From positions 1 to 15,330 of the forward strand of contig JAUWLN010000026.1 in the NCBI GenBank assembly GCA_030613665.1: a DNA stretch of 15,330 bases, given 5' to 3'. The notes under the pieces were generated by a model. It worked only from the letters and a program-made list of their open reading frames with translations. It was not told the origin of the DNA and ran no database searches. The DNA comes from Dehalococcoidia bacterium (GTDB taxonomy: Bacteria > Chloroflexota > Dehalococcoidia > Dehalococcoidales > RBG-16-60-22). Positions within the stretch are counted from its first letter, which is position 1. Each line of letters starts with the position of its first letter. Positions 1 through 5,707 of this stretch are shown here, piece after piece. Made by a program: the position numbers and the translations under genes.

Positions 1-1
1 T

Positions 2-313
2 AAAACCCTGCATGGCAAACCAGCCGAATGGGAACTAGACCTGCGACCCGCCGAGGGTGGTGTGGGTGACCTGGTTTTCGAGTTGATACAGCCGCTGGAG
101 GGCGATACGCCGGTCAAGGAATTCCTGGATAAAAAAGGGGAGGGCATCCAGCACCTCGGTTTCTTCGTCGACGATATTGAAGCGGAAACGGCCAAGCTGG
201 CCGAGAAGGGATATAAAATCACCCAGAGTGCTGAAACACCGAAGGTGATATGGGCTTATTTCGGCACCAATGCCACTGGCGGCTTCTCAATCGAGCTCAT
301 GCAGAAGAAGTAA
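2..313 (+). CDS. VOC/glyoxalase-fold protein, C-terminal part (methylmalonyl-CoA epimerase-like)
   Basis: The frame is open from the left edge to a TAA stop, so the N-terminus lies outside the window and the first visible Met is internal. About 103 residues are visible. They look like the second beta-alpha-beta-beta-beta module of the vicinal-oxygen-chelate fold. The segment around IQHLGFFVDD supplies a likely metal-binding His, followed by a helix (EAETAKLAEKGYK), and the end around SIELMQKK supplies the usual metal-binding Glu. Methylmalonyl-CoA epimerase and glyoxalase I share these features. The spacing looks most like epimerase-type members, but the substrate cannot be fixed from this fragment. 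It is the only plus-strand gene and ends 18 bases from the end of leuB, so the two converge. No hairpin terminator fits between them. Confidence 0.75.
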   Translation, partial: KTLHGKPAEWELDLRPAEGGVGDLVFELIQPLEGDTPVKEFLDKKGEGIQHLGFFVDDIEAETAKLAEKGYKITQSAETPKVIWAYFGTNATGGFSIELMQKK

Positions 314-331
314 GGCTGCTTCTTATTCTAT

Positions 332-1420
332 TTATACTTTCCCGGCAACCAGTCCGCCCATCTCTTTGGTTCCGACCTGCCTGCAGCCTTCATCCATGAT
401 GTCATAGGTGCGGGAACCCTCGTTCAACACGTCAATTACGGCTGCCTCTACCGCCTGCGCTTCTCCGTCCAGGCCACAGGAATAACGGAGCATCATCGCC
501 ATGCTAAATATGGTAGCAATGGGGTTGGCCAGGTTTTGCCCGGCGCGGCGGGGTGCGCTGCCATGAGCCGGTTCGTAAAGACCGAGCGTTCTGGTACCTT
601 CCTGAGGTATACCGGCCAGGCTGGCGGAGGGCAGCATCCCCATTGAACCGGCCAGCATCGAGGCTTCGTCAGTCAGAATATCGCCAAACGTGTTCTCGGA
701 GACGACGACGTCAAAATGCTTCGGGCTCTGTATCAAGCGCATGGAACAGGAGTCAACAAGCATGTGCTCCAGTTCCACATCGGGGTAACTCCTAGAAAGG
801 TCCGTCGCCACCTGCCGCCACAGTCGAGAACATTCCAGCACATTAGCCTTGTCAACGGAGATGAGTTTTTTCTTTCTTCCCCGGGCAAGCTCAAAACCAA
901 CCTTTACGATGCGCTCAATTTCCCCCTCGGAGTAGGTCATAGTATCCACCGCACGCCAGCCGCCAGGAGCTTGCCAGCGTTTTTTAGGCCGGCCGAAGTA
1001 GAGCCCGCCGGTAAGCTCACGGACAAAGATGAAGTCAACCCCTTCCACAACTTCGGGCTTCAAATTGGAGGCATTAATCAGCATCGGCAGAGTTTTGACC
1101 GGACGCAAATTGGCGAATAAACCCAATTTCCTCCGCAGCGCCAGGATACCCTCTTCGGGGCGTACCTTTACGTCGGGAGCATCAAATCTGGGGTCGCCGA
1201 CCGCGCCCAGCAGCACGGCATCGCTTTTCTTGCTCATCTTCAACACGTCCAACGGCAGCGGCATCCCGGTGGCATCAATCGCCACTCCGCCGATAAGACC
1301 ATTATGCAAGTCAAATGCGTGTCCGTATTTCCTGCCCACAGCCTGAAGCACGTCAACCGCGGCCTGCGTAATTTCCGGGCCAATGCCATCTCCGGGTAAG
1401 ACCGTAATGCGAAACTTCAT
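332..1420 (-). CDS. leuB: 3-isopropylmalate dehydrogenase
   Basis: Oxidative decarboxylation of 3-isopropylmalate to 2-ketoisocaproate, the third step of leucine synthesis in the cytosol. The 362 residues match the family length. Landmarks in order: PGDGIGPEI (9-17), the substrate-binding segment LFANLRP (101-107), ELTGGLYFGRP with the catalytic Tyr (Tyr141), VDKANVL with the catalytic Lys (Lys191), and metal-binding acidic residues at Asp223, Asp247 and Asp251 (FGDILTDEAS). The coenzyme loop reads HGSAPRRAGQNLANP (287-301). NAD-dependent isopropylmalate dehydrogenases normally have Asp-Ile where this protein has Arg291-Arg292. The Asp contacts the adenosine ribose, so NADP use is a real possibility (inference). 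The ATG lies one base after the leuD stop, with a GGGAGA ribosome-binding site inside the end of leuD, so translation is probably coupled. It is the last gene of the operon. Confidence 0.96.
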   Translation of the reverse strand: MKFRITVLPGDGIGPEITQAAVDVLQAVGRKYGHAFDLHNGLIGGVAIDATGMPLPLDVLKMSKKSDAVLLGAVGDPRFDAPDVKVRPEEGILALRRKLGLFANLRPVKTLPMLINASNLKPEVVEGVDFIFVRELTGGLYFGRPKKRWQAPGGWRAVDTMTYSEGEIERIVKVGFELARGRKKKLISVDKANVLECSRLWRQVATDLSRSYPDVELEHMLVDSCSMRLIQSPKHFDVVVSENTFGDILTDEASMLAGSMGMLPSASLAGIPQEGTRTLGLYEPAHGSAPRRAGQNLANPIATIFSMAMMLRYSCGLDGEAQAVEAAVIDVLNEGSRTYDIMDEGCRQVGTKEMGGLVAGKV

Positions 1421-1421
1421 T

Positions 1422-1922
1422 TTAAACTCTCCCGCTCGTTAAACGCTTCTTCGTATACTCAATCAACCCGCCGGAGGCAATAATCTCGGCCATGAAATCG
1501 GGATAGGGGCTGGCGGTAAAGGTCAAATTCTTGGTTACGTTTTTTATCTCACCCCTGGAGAGATCAACCTCCACAATATCGCCGGCTTCGGTATTATCCA
1601 CCGCCTCATTGCTTTCGAGGAGAGGCAACCCTATATTAATGGCATTGCGGAAGAATATACGGGCGAAGCTCCTGGCGATAACGCAGGAAATGCCGGCCGC
1701 CTTGAGCGCCATCGGGGCATGCTCACGCGAGGAGCCGCAGCCAAAATTGGTGGTCGCCACCACAATATCGCCCGGCTCCACCCTCTTCAGAAAATCCTCG
1801 TCGATGTCCTCCATACAGTGCTTGGCCAGCTCCGCCGGGTCATAAATATTCAGATAACGCGCCGGAATGATGACATCGGTGTTCACATCAGCGCCGTACT
1901 TATGAACTTTGCCTTTTAGCAT
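1422..1922 (-). CDS. leuD: 3-isopropylmalate dehydratase small subunit
   Basis: Small (swivelling-domain) subunit of isopropylmalate isomerase. With LeuC it converts 2-isopropylmalate to 3-isopropylmalate. At 166 residues it is the short LeuD form rather than the about 200-residue enterobacterial form. Visible landmarks are [14 protein letters not shown] near the N-terminus, the [14 protein letters not shown] substrate-binding loop (about 60-73) and [21 protein letters not shown]. The ATG has a good ribosome-binding site (GGGAAAGG, about 8 bases upstream). Unusually, leuD is separated from leuC by about 2.1 kb holding five unrelated genes, although the two normally sit side by side. A second, non-functional copy of its first nine codons lies 610 bases upstream at 2506-2532, on the far side of hicAB. 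Confidence 0.95.
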   Translation of the reverse strand: MLKGKVHKYGADVNTDVIIPARYLNIYDPAELAKHCMEDIDEDFLKRVEPGDIVVATTNFGCGSSREHAPMALKAAGISCVIARSFARIFFRNAINIGLPLLESNEAVDNTEAGDIVEVDLSRGEIKNVTKNLTFTASPYPDFMAEIIASGGLIEYTKKRLTSGRV

Positions 1923-1972
1923 TATATTTACCTTTCCCTGTTTAAGGTTTTTCGGGGTGCAATGCCCGCTTC

Positions 1973-2182
1973 TCAGGCCTCTATATATTCGGTAAATGAC
2001 GCAGACTCCGGAAGAGGTAATCCATCCTTTACCAACCCTTCAATATGAAAATGAATAGCCTCTCTAATGTTCTTTTCCACCTTATCATGGGTACTTCCAG
2101 TAGCAATACATCCCGGTATGTCTGGAGAATAGGCAGAGTAATTATTGCCAGCCTTTTCAAATACAACCAGATATTTATACAT
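1973..2182 (-). CDS. hicB: HicB-type antitoxin (short form)
   Basis: A 69-residue protein with the HicB partial RNase-H fold: a hydrophobic first strand ([10 protein letters not shown]), [17 protein letters not shown], a helix with [14 protein letters not shown], and the terminal GLPLPE motif. It has no extra C-terminal ribbon-helix-helix or HTH domain, so it probably neutralises HicA by binding it, and operon autoregulation through a DNA-binding domain is not evident. A good ribosome-binding site (AAGGGAA, about 8 bases upstream) precedes the ATG, which starts four bases after the hicA stop. The gene lies in line with the leucine operon, just ahead of leuD, and is clearly richer in A+T than leuC. 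Identification as HicB is confident. That the pair is functional is inferred from intact reading frames. Confidence 0.87.
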   Translation of the reverse strand: MYKYLVVFEKAGNNYSAYSPDIPGCIATGSTHDKVEKNIREAIHFHIEGLVKDGLPLPESASFTEYIEA

Positions 2183-2186
2183 AACG

Positions 2187-2375
2187 CTATTCCCTTAGTT
2201 TTGCCTGCTTCAAAATACTATTTAGTGTCCCAGGTGCTACATCGTGATTTGGATTACCAGCGATAGTAACACGACCTGGTTTTGTAGGATGTTTATACTG
2301 TCGGTGACTACCACGAGTGTCAACAATATACAAGCCGTCATCTTCAATCATCTTGATTATATCACGAACCTTCAT
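2187..2375 (-). CDS. hicA: HicA-type mRNA interferase toxin
   Basis: A 62-residue protein of the HicA family, which folds like a double-stranded-RNA-binding domain and cleaves mRNA. The hallmark GSHRQYKHP motif is present, with the catalytic His at residue 24. The C-terminal NHDVAPGTLNSILKQAKL matches the second conserved block of the family. The toxin precedes its antitoxin, the usual hicAB order, with a four-base gap. No strong ribosome-binding site precedes the ATG. A 10-base palindrome (TGGAATTCCA, 2382-2391) and a TAATAT box lie just upstream, but no matching -35 box at standard spacing was found. The pair sits inside the leucine operon and is flanked by duplicated leuD-start sequence, suggesting it arrived by insertion. 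Confidence 0.88.
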   Translation of the reverse strand: MKVRDIIKMIEDDGLYIVDTRGSHRQYKHPTKPGRVTIAGNPNHDVAPGTLNSILKQAKLRE

Positions 2376-2418
2376 GTGGTTTGGAATTCCATATTAACTT
2401 AAAGACTGTTTACCAATC

Positions 2419-2456
2419 CCTCACCCTTTATCCCTCTCCCCTTCGTAAGGGAAAAG
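2419..2456. repeat. Low-complexity pyrimidine/purine inverted repeat
   Basis: A C/T-rich stretch (CCCTCACCCTTTATCCCTCT) is followed by a 5-bp hairpin CCCTT-CGT-AAGGG and a purine-rich arm (AAAAGGGAAGAG). This resembles short dispersed intergenic repeats of the CCCTCACCC...CCCTCTCCC kind seen in many bacterial genomes. The family assignment is from memory. Only one copy is visible in this window. Confidence 0.35.
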
Positions 2457-2471
2457 GGAAGAGATTTTCTT

Positions 2472-2490
2472 AAAAGGGCTTCGCCCTTTT
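2472..2490. terminator. Hairpin AAAAGGGC-TTC-GCCCTTTT, possible bidirectional terminator
   Basis: A perfect 8-base-pair inverted repeat with a 3-base loop in the 178-base spacer between the GIY-YIG gene and hicA. Each arm ends in four A or T, so either strand would give a short GC stem followed by a U run. It is weak for an intrinsic terminator because only four pairs are G-C. If it works on the minus strand it would reduce read-through from leuC toward leuD and leuB. Confidence 0.4.
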
Positions 2491-2501
2491 TAATCCCCTT
2501 G

Positions 2502-2532
2502 CATTGTACTTATGAACTTTACTTTTTAGCAT
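2502..2532 (-). pseudogene. Duplicated remnant of the leuD 5' end
   Basis: Bases 2506-2532 match 1896-1922, the start of leuD, at 25 of 27 positions, including 15 identical bases in a row. On the minus strand it still begins with ATG and has an AAGGAAG ribosome-binding site about 10 bases upstream. It reads MLKSKVHKYNA, against [11 protein letters not shown] in LeuD. The frame then leaves leuD sequence and stops after 20 codons at 2470, inside the 2472-2490 hairpin. It looks like the original leuD start, left behind when the roughly 580-base hicAB segment was inserted. The two differences indicate the event is not very recent. Confidence 0.75.
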
Positions 2533-2553
2533 CTAAAAATAACTTCCTTATTG

Positions 2554-3021
2554 CTAGTGAGTGCTAAAATCATTTAATTTAGTGCCAAGTGCCAACGAGG
2601 CATAGATTTCAAACATTGCTTGTTCAATCTGGTCCTCAATTTCAATAAAGCGTATTTTCGCTCTTGCAATCTGGCCTTTGGCTGCCTCGAATTCTGCAAC
2701 GAAATCCCTATTCTTCATTAGTTGTTCGTTTGTTTGCTTTCTCTCTTTTTTCTGGAGAATTGACATATTCTGTTTGGCTATTCTAAAAGCCAGTGTAGCG
2801 CTATAATGGTCAGAACCTCTTTGGCTATGTTCCTTTAAGCGCTCCTTCAGTCGGTTGGAACGCCCAACATATATTGGGTCGTTATCTTCAAAAAAAACAT
2901 AGATACCTCTTTGTGGCACTTGAGTAATTCCAATGTCATCTATGGAGATTAATGGCTGTTCTAAAAGCAAGTGGAGACGTAATGGCATTCTGTCTGTCAA
3001 TTCTTTGAATCTCTCGTTCAT
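2554..3021 (-). CDS. GIY-YIG nuclease family protein
   Basis: A 155-residue free-standing protein with a GIY-YIG catalytic core at about residues 38-85. The motif reads RGIYVFFEDNDPIYVGRS, followed by the helix with the conserved Arg (NRLKERLKEH) and a central His region. A charged, probably helical segment (KKERKQTNEQL) follows. The C-terminal block around EIYASLALGTKLNDFSTH resembles that of small stand-alone GIY-YIG proteins. These cut or repair DNA in other settings, but the target here is unknown. The gene is distinctly AT-rich (2701-2760 is about one third G+C, whereas part of leuC is about 65%), a sign of recent acquisition. The ribosome-binding site is weak. It lies 31 bases after the MGMT-like gene, within the leuC-leuD insertion. 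Confidence 0.83.
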   Translation of the reverse strand: MNERFKELTDRMPLRLHLLLEQPLISIDDIGITQVPQRGIYVFFEDNDPIYVGRSNRLKERLKEHSQRGSDHYSATLAFRIAKQNMSILQKKERKQTNEQLMKNRDFVAEFEAAKGQIARAKIRFIEIEDQIEQAMFEIYASLALGTKLNDFSTH

Positions 3022-3052
3022 TCGACTTATTAGCCTTGTTTTTTCTTTTCAC

Positions 3053-3526
3053 TCACACCAGCACCTTCTCAAAATCCTTCACTATCGGTGGCTTCTTTCC
3101 CTTACCCGGCTCAATGGTGTGCCTTTCGGCCTGAAGCCGGGCCGCCTGTGCTTCCACGCCGCCCGGGTATTTTTCGTTCAGCTCTCCTTTAGATTTCAGG
3201 GTCCGCCAATAAGGGGTAACATCTTCCTTGCCTTCACCGGCATCTTCTTCGGCGGCACGGGCAGCGATGTTACAGAAGATTCCGGTGGTGATGGGGCAGC
3301 CGATGCTGGCACCATGCTTTCGAGCCAGGGACTCGCGGATACGGTTGATTGTCACCAGCCTGCCCTCAGGGACATTTTTCATGGCTTCGTCAACTTCAAT
3401 GGGGGCAGGAATGACACAGGTCCCGGTCCCCCAGCGCTTGCTCATCTTATCGTTAATTTCAATTACTCTAGGCAGGTCTTTACTATCGTGCAGTTTTTCG
3501 CGCCAGCTTTTCCGCATCTTGACCAT
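3053..3526 (-). CDS. MGMT-fold alkyltransferase-like protein without the acceptor Cys
   Basis: A 157-residue protein resembling the DNA-binding domain of O6-alkylguanine-DNA alkyltransferases. VPEGRLVTINRIRESLARKHGA (about 52-73) matches the helix-turn-helix start VPxGxVxTYxxIAxxLG. After a family-specific segment (IGCPITTGIFCNIAARAAEE), TPYWRTLKSKGEL aligns with the PCHR active-site region, and GGVEAQAARLQAE matches the C-terminal helix. PCHR reads PYWR here, so the methyl-acceptor Cys appears to be Tyr. That makes repair by methyl transfer unlikely and suggests a lesion-recognition role like that of ATL proteins, or another DNA-binding role (inference). The start has a strong GGAGG-containing ribosome-binding site, 12 bases after the preceding gene. 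G+C content resembles the core operon, unlike the adjacent GIY-YIG and hic genes. Confidence 0.7.
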   Translation of the reverse strand: MVKMRKSWREKLHDSKDLPRVIEINDKMSKRWGTGTCVIPAPIEVDEAMKNVPEGRLVTINRIRESLARKHGASIGCPITTGIFCNIAARAAEEDAGEGKEDVTPYWRTLKSKGELNEKYPGGVEAQAARLQAERHTIEPGKGKKPPIVKDFEKVLV

Positions 3527-3538
3527 CGCTCCGCCTCC

Positions 3539-3997
3539 TCAGTAGCCCGATTTTTTCCCGGTGATGTTTTCAATATCAATTCTTACCACTGCGGTGCGGT
3601 CAGCCTTTTCAAATGACACGGCCAGTCCTTTTTCCCCAAACTGTCGCATAAGCACCGTCAAACCACGGATTTTGTCGGCTTTGTCCTCCAGAATATGCGC
3701 GCGACCCACACCGATAACACTCCGGTATCTGATTGACCAGCCGCAAGGTTTTTCGGCACCGGCAATCTCAACATCCGTGTCTATCTCCACGCAGACCCGA
3801 TTATTATTCCTGATAAGCTCTAATTTGCGGCCTTCCGGTGCACAGTGGAAATAGAAAGCATTGTTTTCGTAGCCGAAGCAGACCGGCACCACATAAGGCT
3901 CGCTGCCATCTACGAAGCCGAGCCGGCACACTCTCGCCTGCTTTATGATTTGCTCTATCTCAGCGGGATCAGTGATTTCCTTCTCTTTTTTCCGCAT
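3539..3997 (-). CDS. Pyridoxamine 5'-phosphate oxidase-fold flavin-binding protein
   Basis: A 152-residue protein of the split-barrel PPOX/NimA-like group. The N-terminal helix (EIEQIIKQARVCRLGFVDG) leads into PYVVPVCFGYENNAFYFHCA, typical of flavin-nucleotide-binding and nitroimidazole-resistance-type proteins. Next comes GRKLELIRNNNRVCVEIDTD, then a strand with YRSVIGVGRAHILED. Such proteins bind FMN, or in related groups F420 or haem, and reduce small molecules. The substrate cannot be read from sequence. The ATG lies eight bases after the leuC stop with only a weak ribosome-binding site, suggesting translational coupling to leuC. It is the first gene of the cassette that separates leuC from leuD. 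Confidence 0.85.
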   Translation of the reverse strand: MRKKEKEITDPAEIEQIIKQARVCRLGFVDGSEPYVVPVCFGYENNAFYFHCAPEGRKLELIRNNNRVCVEIDTDVEIAGAEKPCGWSIRYRSVIGVGRAHILEDKADKIRGLTVLMRQFGEKGLAVSFEKADRTAVVRIDIENITGKKSGY

Positions 3998-4005
3998 TGC
4001 CCGTT

Positions 4006-5262
4006 CTATTTCACAACCTCGTCGGGACTAGTGATTCGGCCGGTAACGGTACTAGCGGCGGCAACTGCCGGATTGGCGAGATACACTTCCGATTTGGGAT
4101 GCCCCATTCTGCCGACAAAATTGCGGTTGGTGGTGGATATACAGCGTTCCCCTGATGCCAGCACACCGGTATGGCCACCAAAGCACGGTCCACAGGTAGG
4201 AGTGCTCACCGCAGCACCGGCCTCAATGAATATTTCAATAAACCCTTCTTTTAGAGCATCGGCATATACCTGCTGTGACCCCGGAATAATAATACAGCGG
4301 ACATTGGGATGCACTTTCTTCCCTTTCAATATCTGAGCGGCAATCCGCAAGTCGTCATGTCTACCGTTGGTGCAGCTGCCGATAATCGTCTGGTTAATTT
4401 CGATATCTCCCGCCTGACTGACCGGCCTGACGTTGGCTGGCGAATGAGGGAAAGCCACCTGCGGCTCCAGCTCGGTAACGTCATACTCGATTACCCTGGC
4501 ATATTCAGCATCCGGGTCAGGCTCATATACATTATAGGGACCCTTTGCTTTAGCTTTTATGTAAAGTTGCGTTCTGTTGTCAACCCGGAAAAGCCCTGCC
4601 TTGCCTCCGGCTTCAATAGCCATGTTAGCCATGGTGAAACGCCCGTCCATGGGCAGAGCATCAATCGCTTCACCGATGAACTCCATCGCCGAATAAAGCG
4701 CACCGTCCACACCGATGTCGCCGATAGTATGGAGAATGAGGTCCTTCCCACCTACCCACCTGCCCAGGTTGCCATGGTACACAAACTTTATCGTCGAAGG
4801 GACCTTCATCCAGAGGTCTCCGGTGGCCATGGCCGCCGCCATGTCAGTTGAGCCTACACCAGTGGCGAAGGCGCCCACCGCCCCGTAGGTACAGGTATGG
4901 GAATCGCCGCCAATGACCACCTGCCCGGGAAGCACGATACCCTGCTCCGGCAGCAGCACATGCTCAATACCCGCCTTACCAATTTCAAAGAGCACGGCCT
5001 CCTGTTCGCGGCAAAACTCTCGCATCATTTTGCCAATCTCGGCGGAGGCGATGTCCCGGGTAGGCATAAAATGGTCGAGCACCATCACGATTTTTTTAGG
5101 GTCAAAGACACGGCTCACACCAATTTTCTGGAACTCCTTTATGGCAATTGGGGCCGTGATATCATTTCCCAGAACAATATCTACCTTGGCATTGACGAAT
5201 TCCCCGGCACTAACCTGTTTTCGACCCGTATGTGCCGCCAGTATTTTCTCAGCCAGATTCAT
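4006..5262 (-). CDS. leuC: 3-isopropylmalate dehydratase large subunit
   Basis: Catalytic [4Fe-4S] subunit of isopropylmalate isomerase, partner of LeuD. The 418 residues are the usual length of the prokaryotic homoaconitase/isopropylmalate isomerase-type large subunit. Landmarks are LDHFMPTRD (62-70), GGDSHTCTYGAVGAFATGVG (118-137), the first cluster ligand in IGSCTNGR (Cys297), and the CxxC pair in TPTCGPCFGGHTG (Cys357, Cys360). The C-terminal NRNFVGRMGHP is also conserved. A strong ribosome-binding site (GGAAGGAAG) precedes the ATG. It follows mgtC by 35 bases. Its obligate partner gene lies about 2.1 kb downstream instead of adjacent, so balanced LeuC:LeuD expression depends on what the intervening cassette does to the transcript. 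Confidence 0.96.
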   Translation of the reverse strand: MNLAEKILAAHTGRKQVSAGEFVNAKVDIVLGNDITAPIAIKEFQKIGVSRVFDPKKIVMVLDHFMPTRDIASAEIGKMMREFCREQEAVLFEIGKAGIEHVLLPEQGIVLPGQVVIGGDSHTCTYGAVGAFATGVGSTDMAAAMATGDLWMKVPSTIKFVYHGNLGRWVGGKDLILHTIGDIGVDGALYSAMEFIGEAIDALPMDGRFTMANMAIEAGGKAGLFRVDNRTQLYIKAKAKGPYNVYEPDPDAEYARVIEYDVTELEPQVAFPHSPANVRPVSQAGDIEINQTIIGSCTNGRHDDLRIAAQILKGKKVHPNVRCIIIPGSQQVYADALKEGFIEIFIEAGAAVSTPTCGPCFGGHTGVLASGERCISTTNRNFVGRMGHPKSEVYLANPAVAAASTVTGRITSPDEVVK

Positions 5263-5297
5263 CTTTACTTCCTTCCTTTGCTCTTCTCAAGTGAACT

Positions 5298-5699
5298 CTA
5301 TCCTTTCAAGCGAGGTATGATTAGCACACCGAAAACAATAGCCGCGGCTGCAACCGCTATGATATACAAACCCACTCCCGCCGCAAGGCCAATACCAGCC
5401 ATCACCCAGATTGTGGCCGCCGTAGTCAATCCCTCAACAATGCCCCCCTGGCGGTGCAGGATGACCCCGGCTCCCAGAAACCCAACGCCGACCACCACAC
5501 CAGCAGCCACCCGTGACGGGTCGCTGGCAGCGCCAAACCCGTAAATAGAAACGAGAGAAATCAGGGCCGCCCCGGTTGAGATAAGAACGTGCGTTCTCAT
5601 CCCGGCCTGTTTTCCGGCTCTTTCTCTCTGGTAGCCGATGGCCACTCCCAGAGCAGCGGCCAACAAGAGGCGCAGCACCATTTCCAGTGCGATAGGCAT
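5298..5699 (-). CDS. MgtC/SapB-family membrane protein
   Basis: A 133-residue, very hydrophobic protein matching the MgtC N-terminal membrane domain: a first helix (LRLLLAAALGVAIGYQRERAG), the family motif GMRTHVLISTGAALISLVS, then DPSRVAAGVVVGVGFLGAG and GLTTAATIWVMAGIGLAAG. About four transmembrane segments are expected in the inner membrane. The soluble C-terminal domain of Salmonella MgtC is absent, as in SapB-like members. MgtC proteins are linked to growth in low magnesium and to control of F-type ATP synthase. Their place in a leucine operon is unexplained. The gene starts eight bases after the leuA stop, so it is probably co-transcribed with the leu genes. Confidence 0.92.
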   Translation of the reverse strand: MPIALEMVLRLLLAAALGVAIGYQRERAGKQAGMRTHVLISTGAALISLVSIYGFGAASDPSRVAAGVVVGVGFLGAGVILHRQGGIVEGLTTAATIWVMAGIGLAAGVGLYIIAVAAAAIVFGVLIIPRLKG

Positions 5700-5707
5700 C
5701 TCAGACT

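Noticed and set aside
2933..3616. 227-codon open frame on the plus strand
   Set aside because: It is antisense to parts of three genes (GIY-YIG, MGMT-like, PPOX) that each have good family matches. It has no domain of its own.
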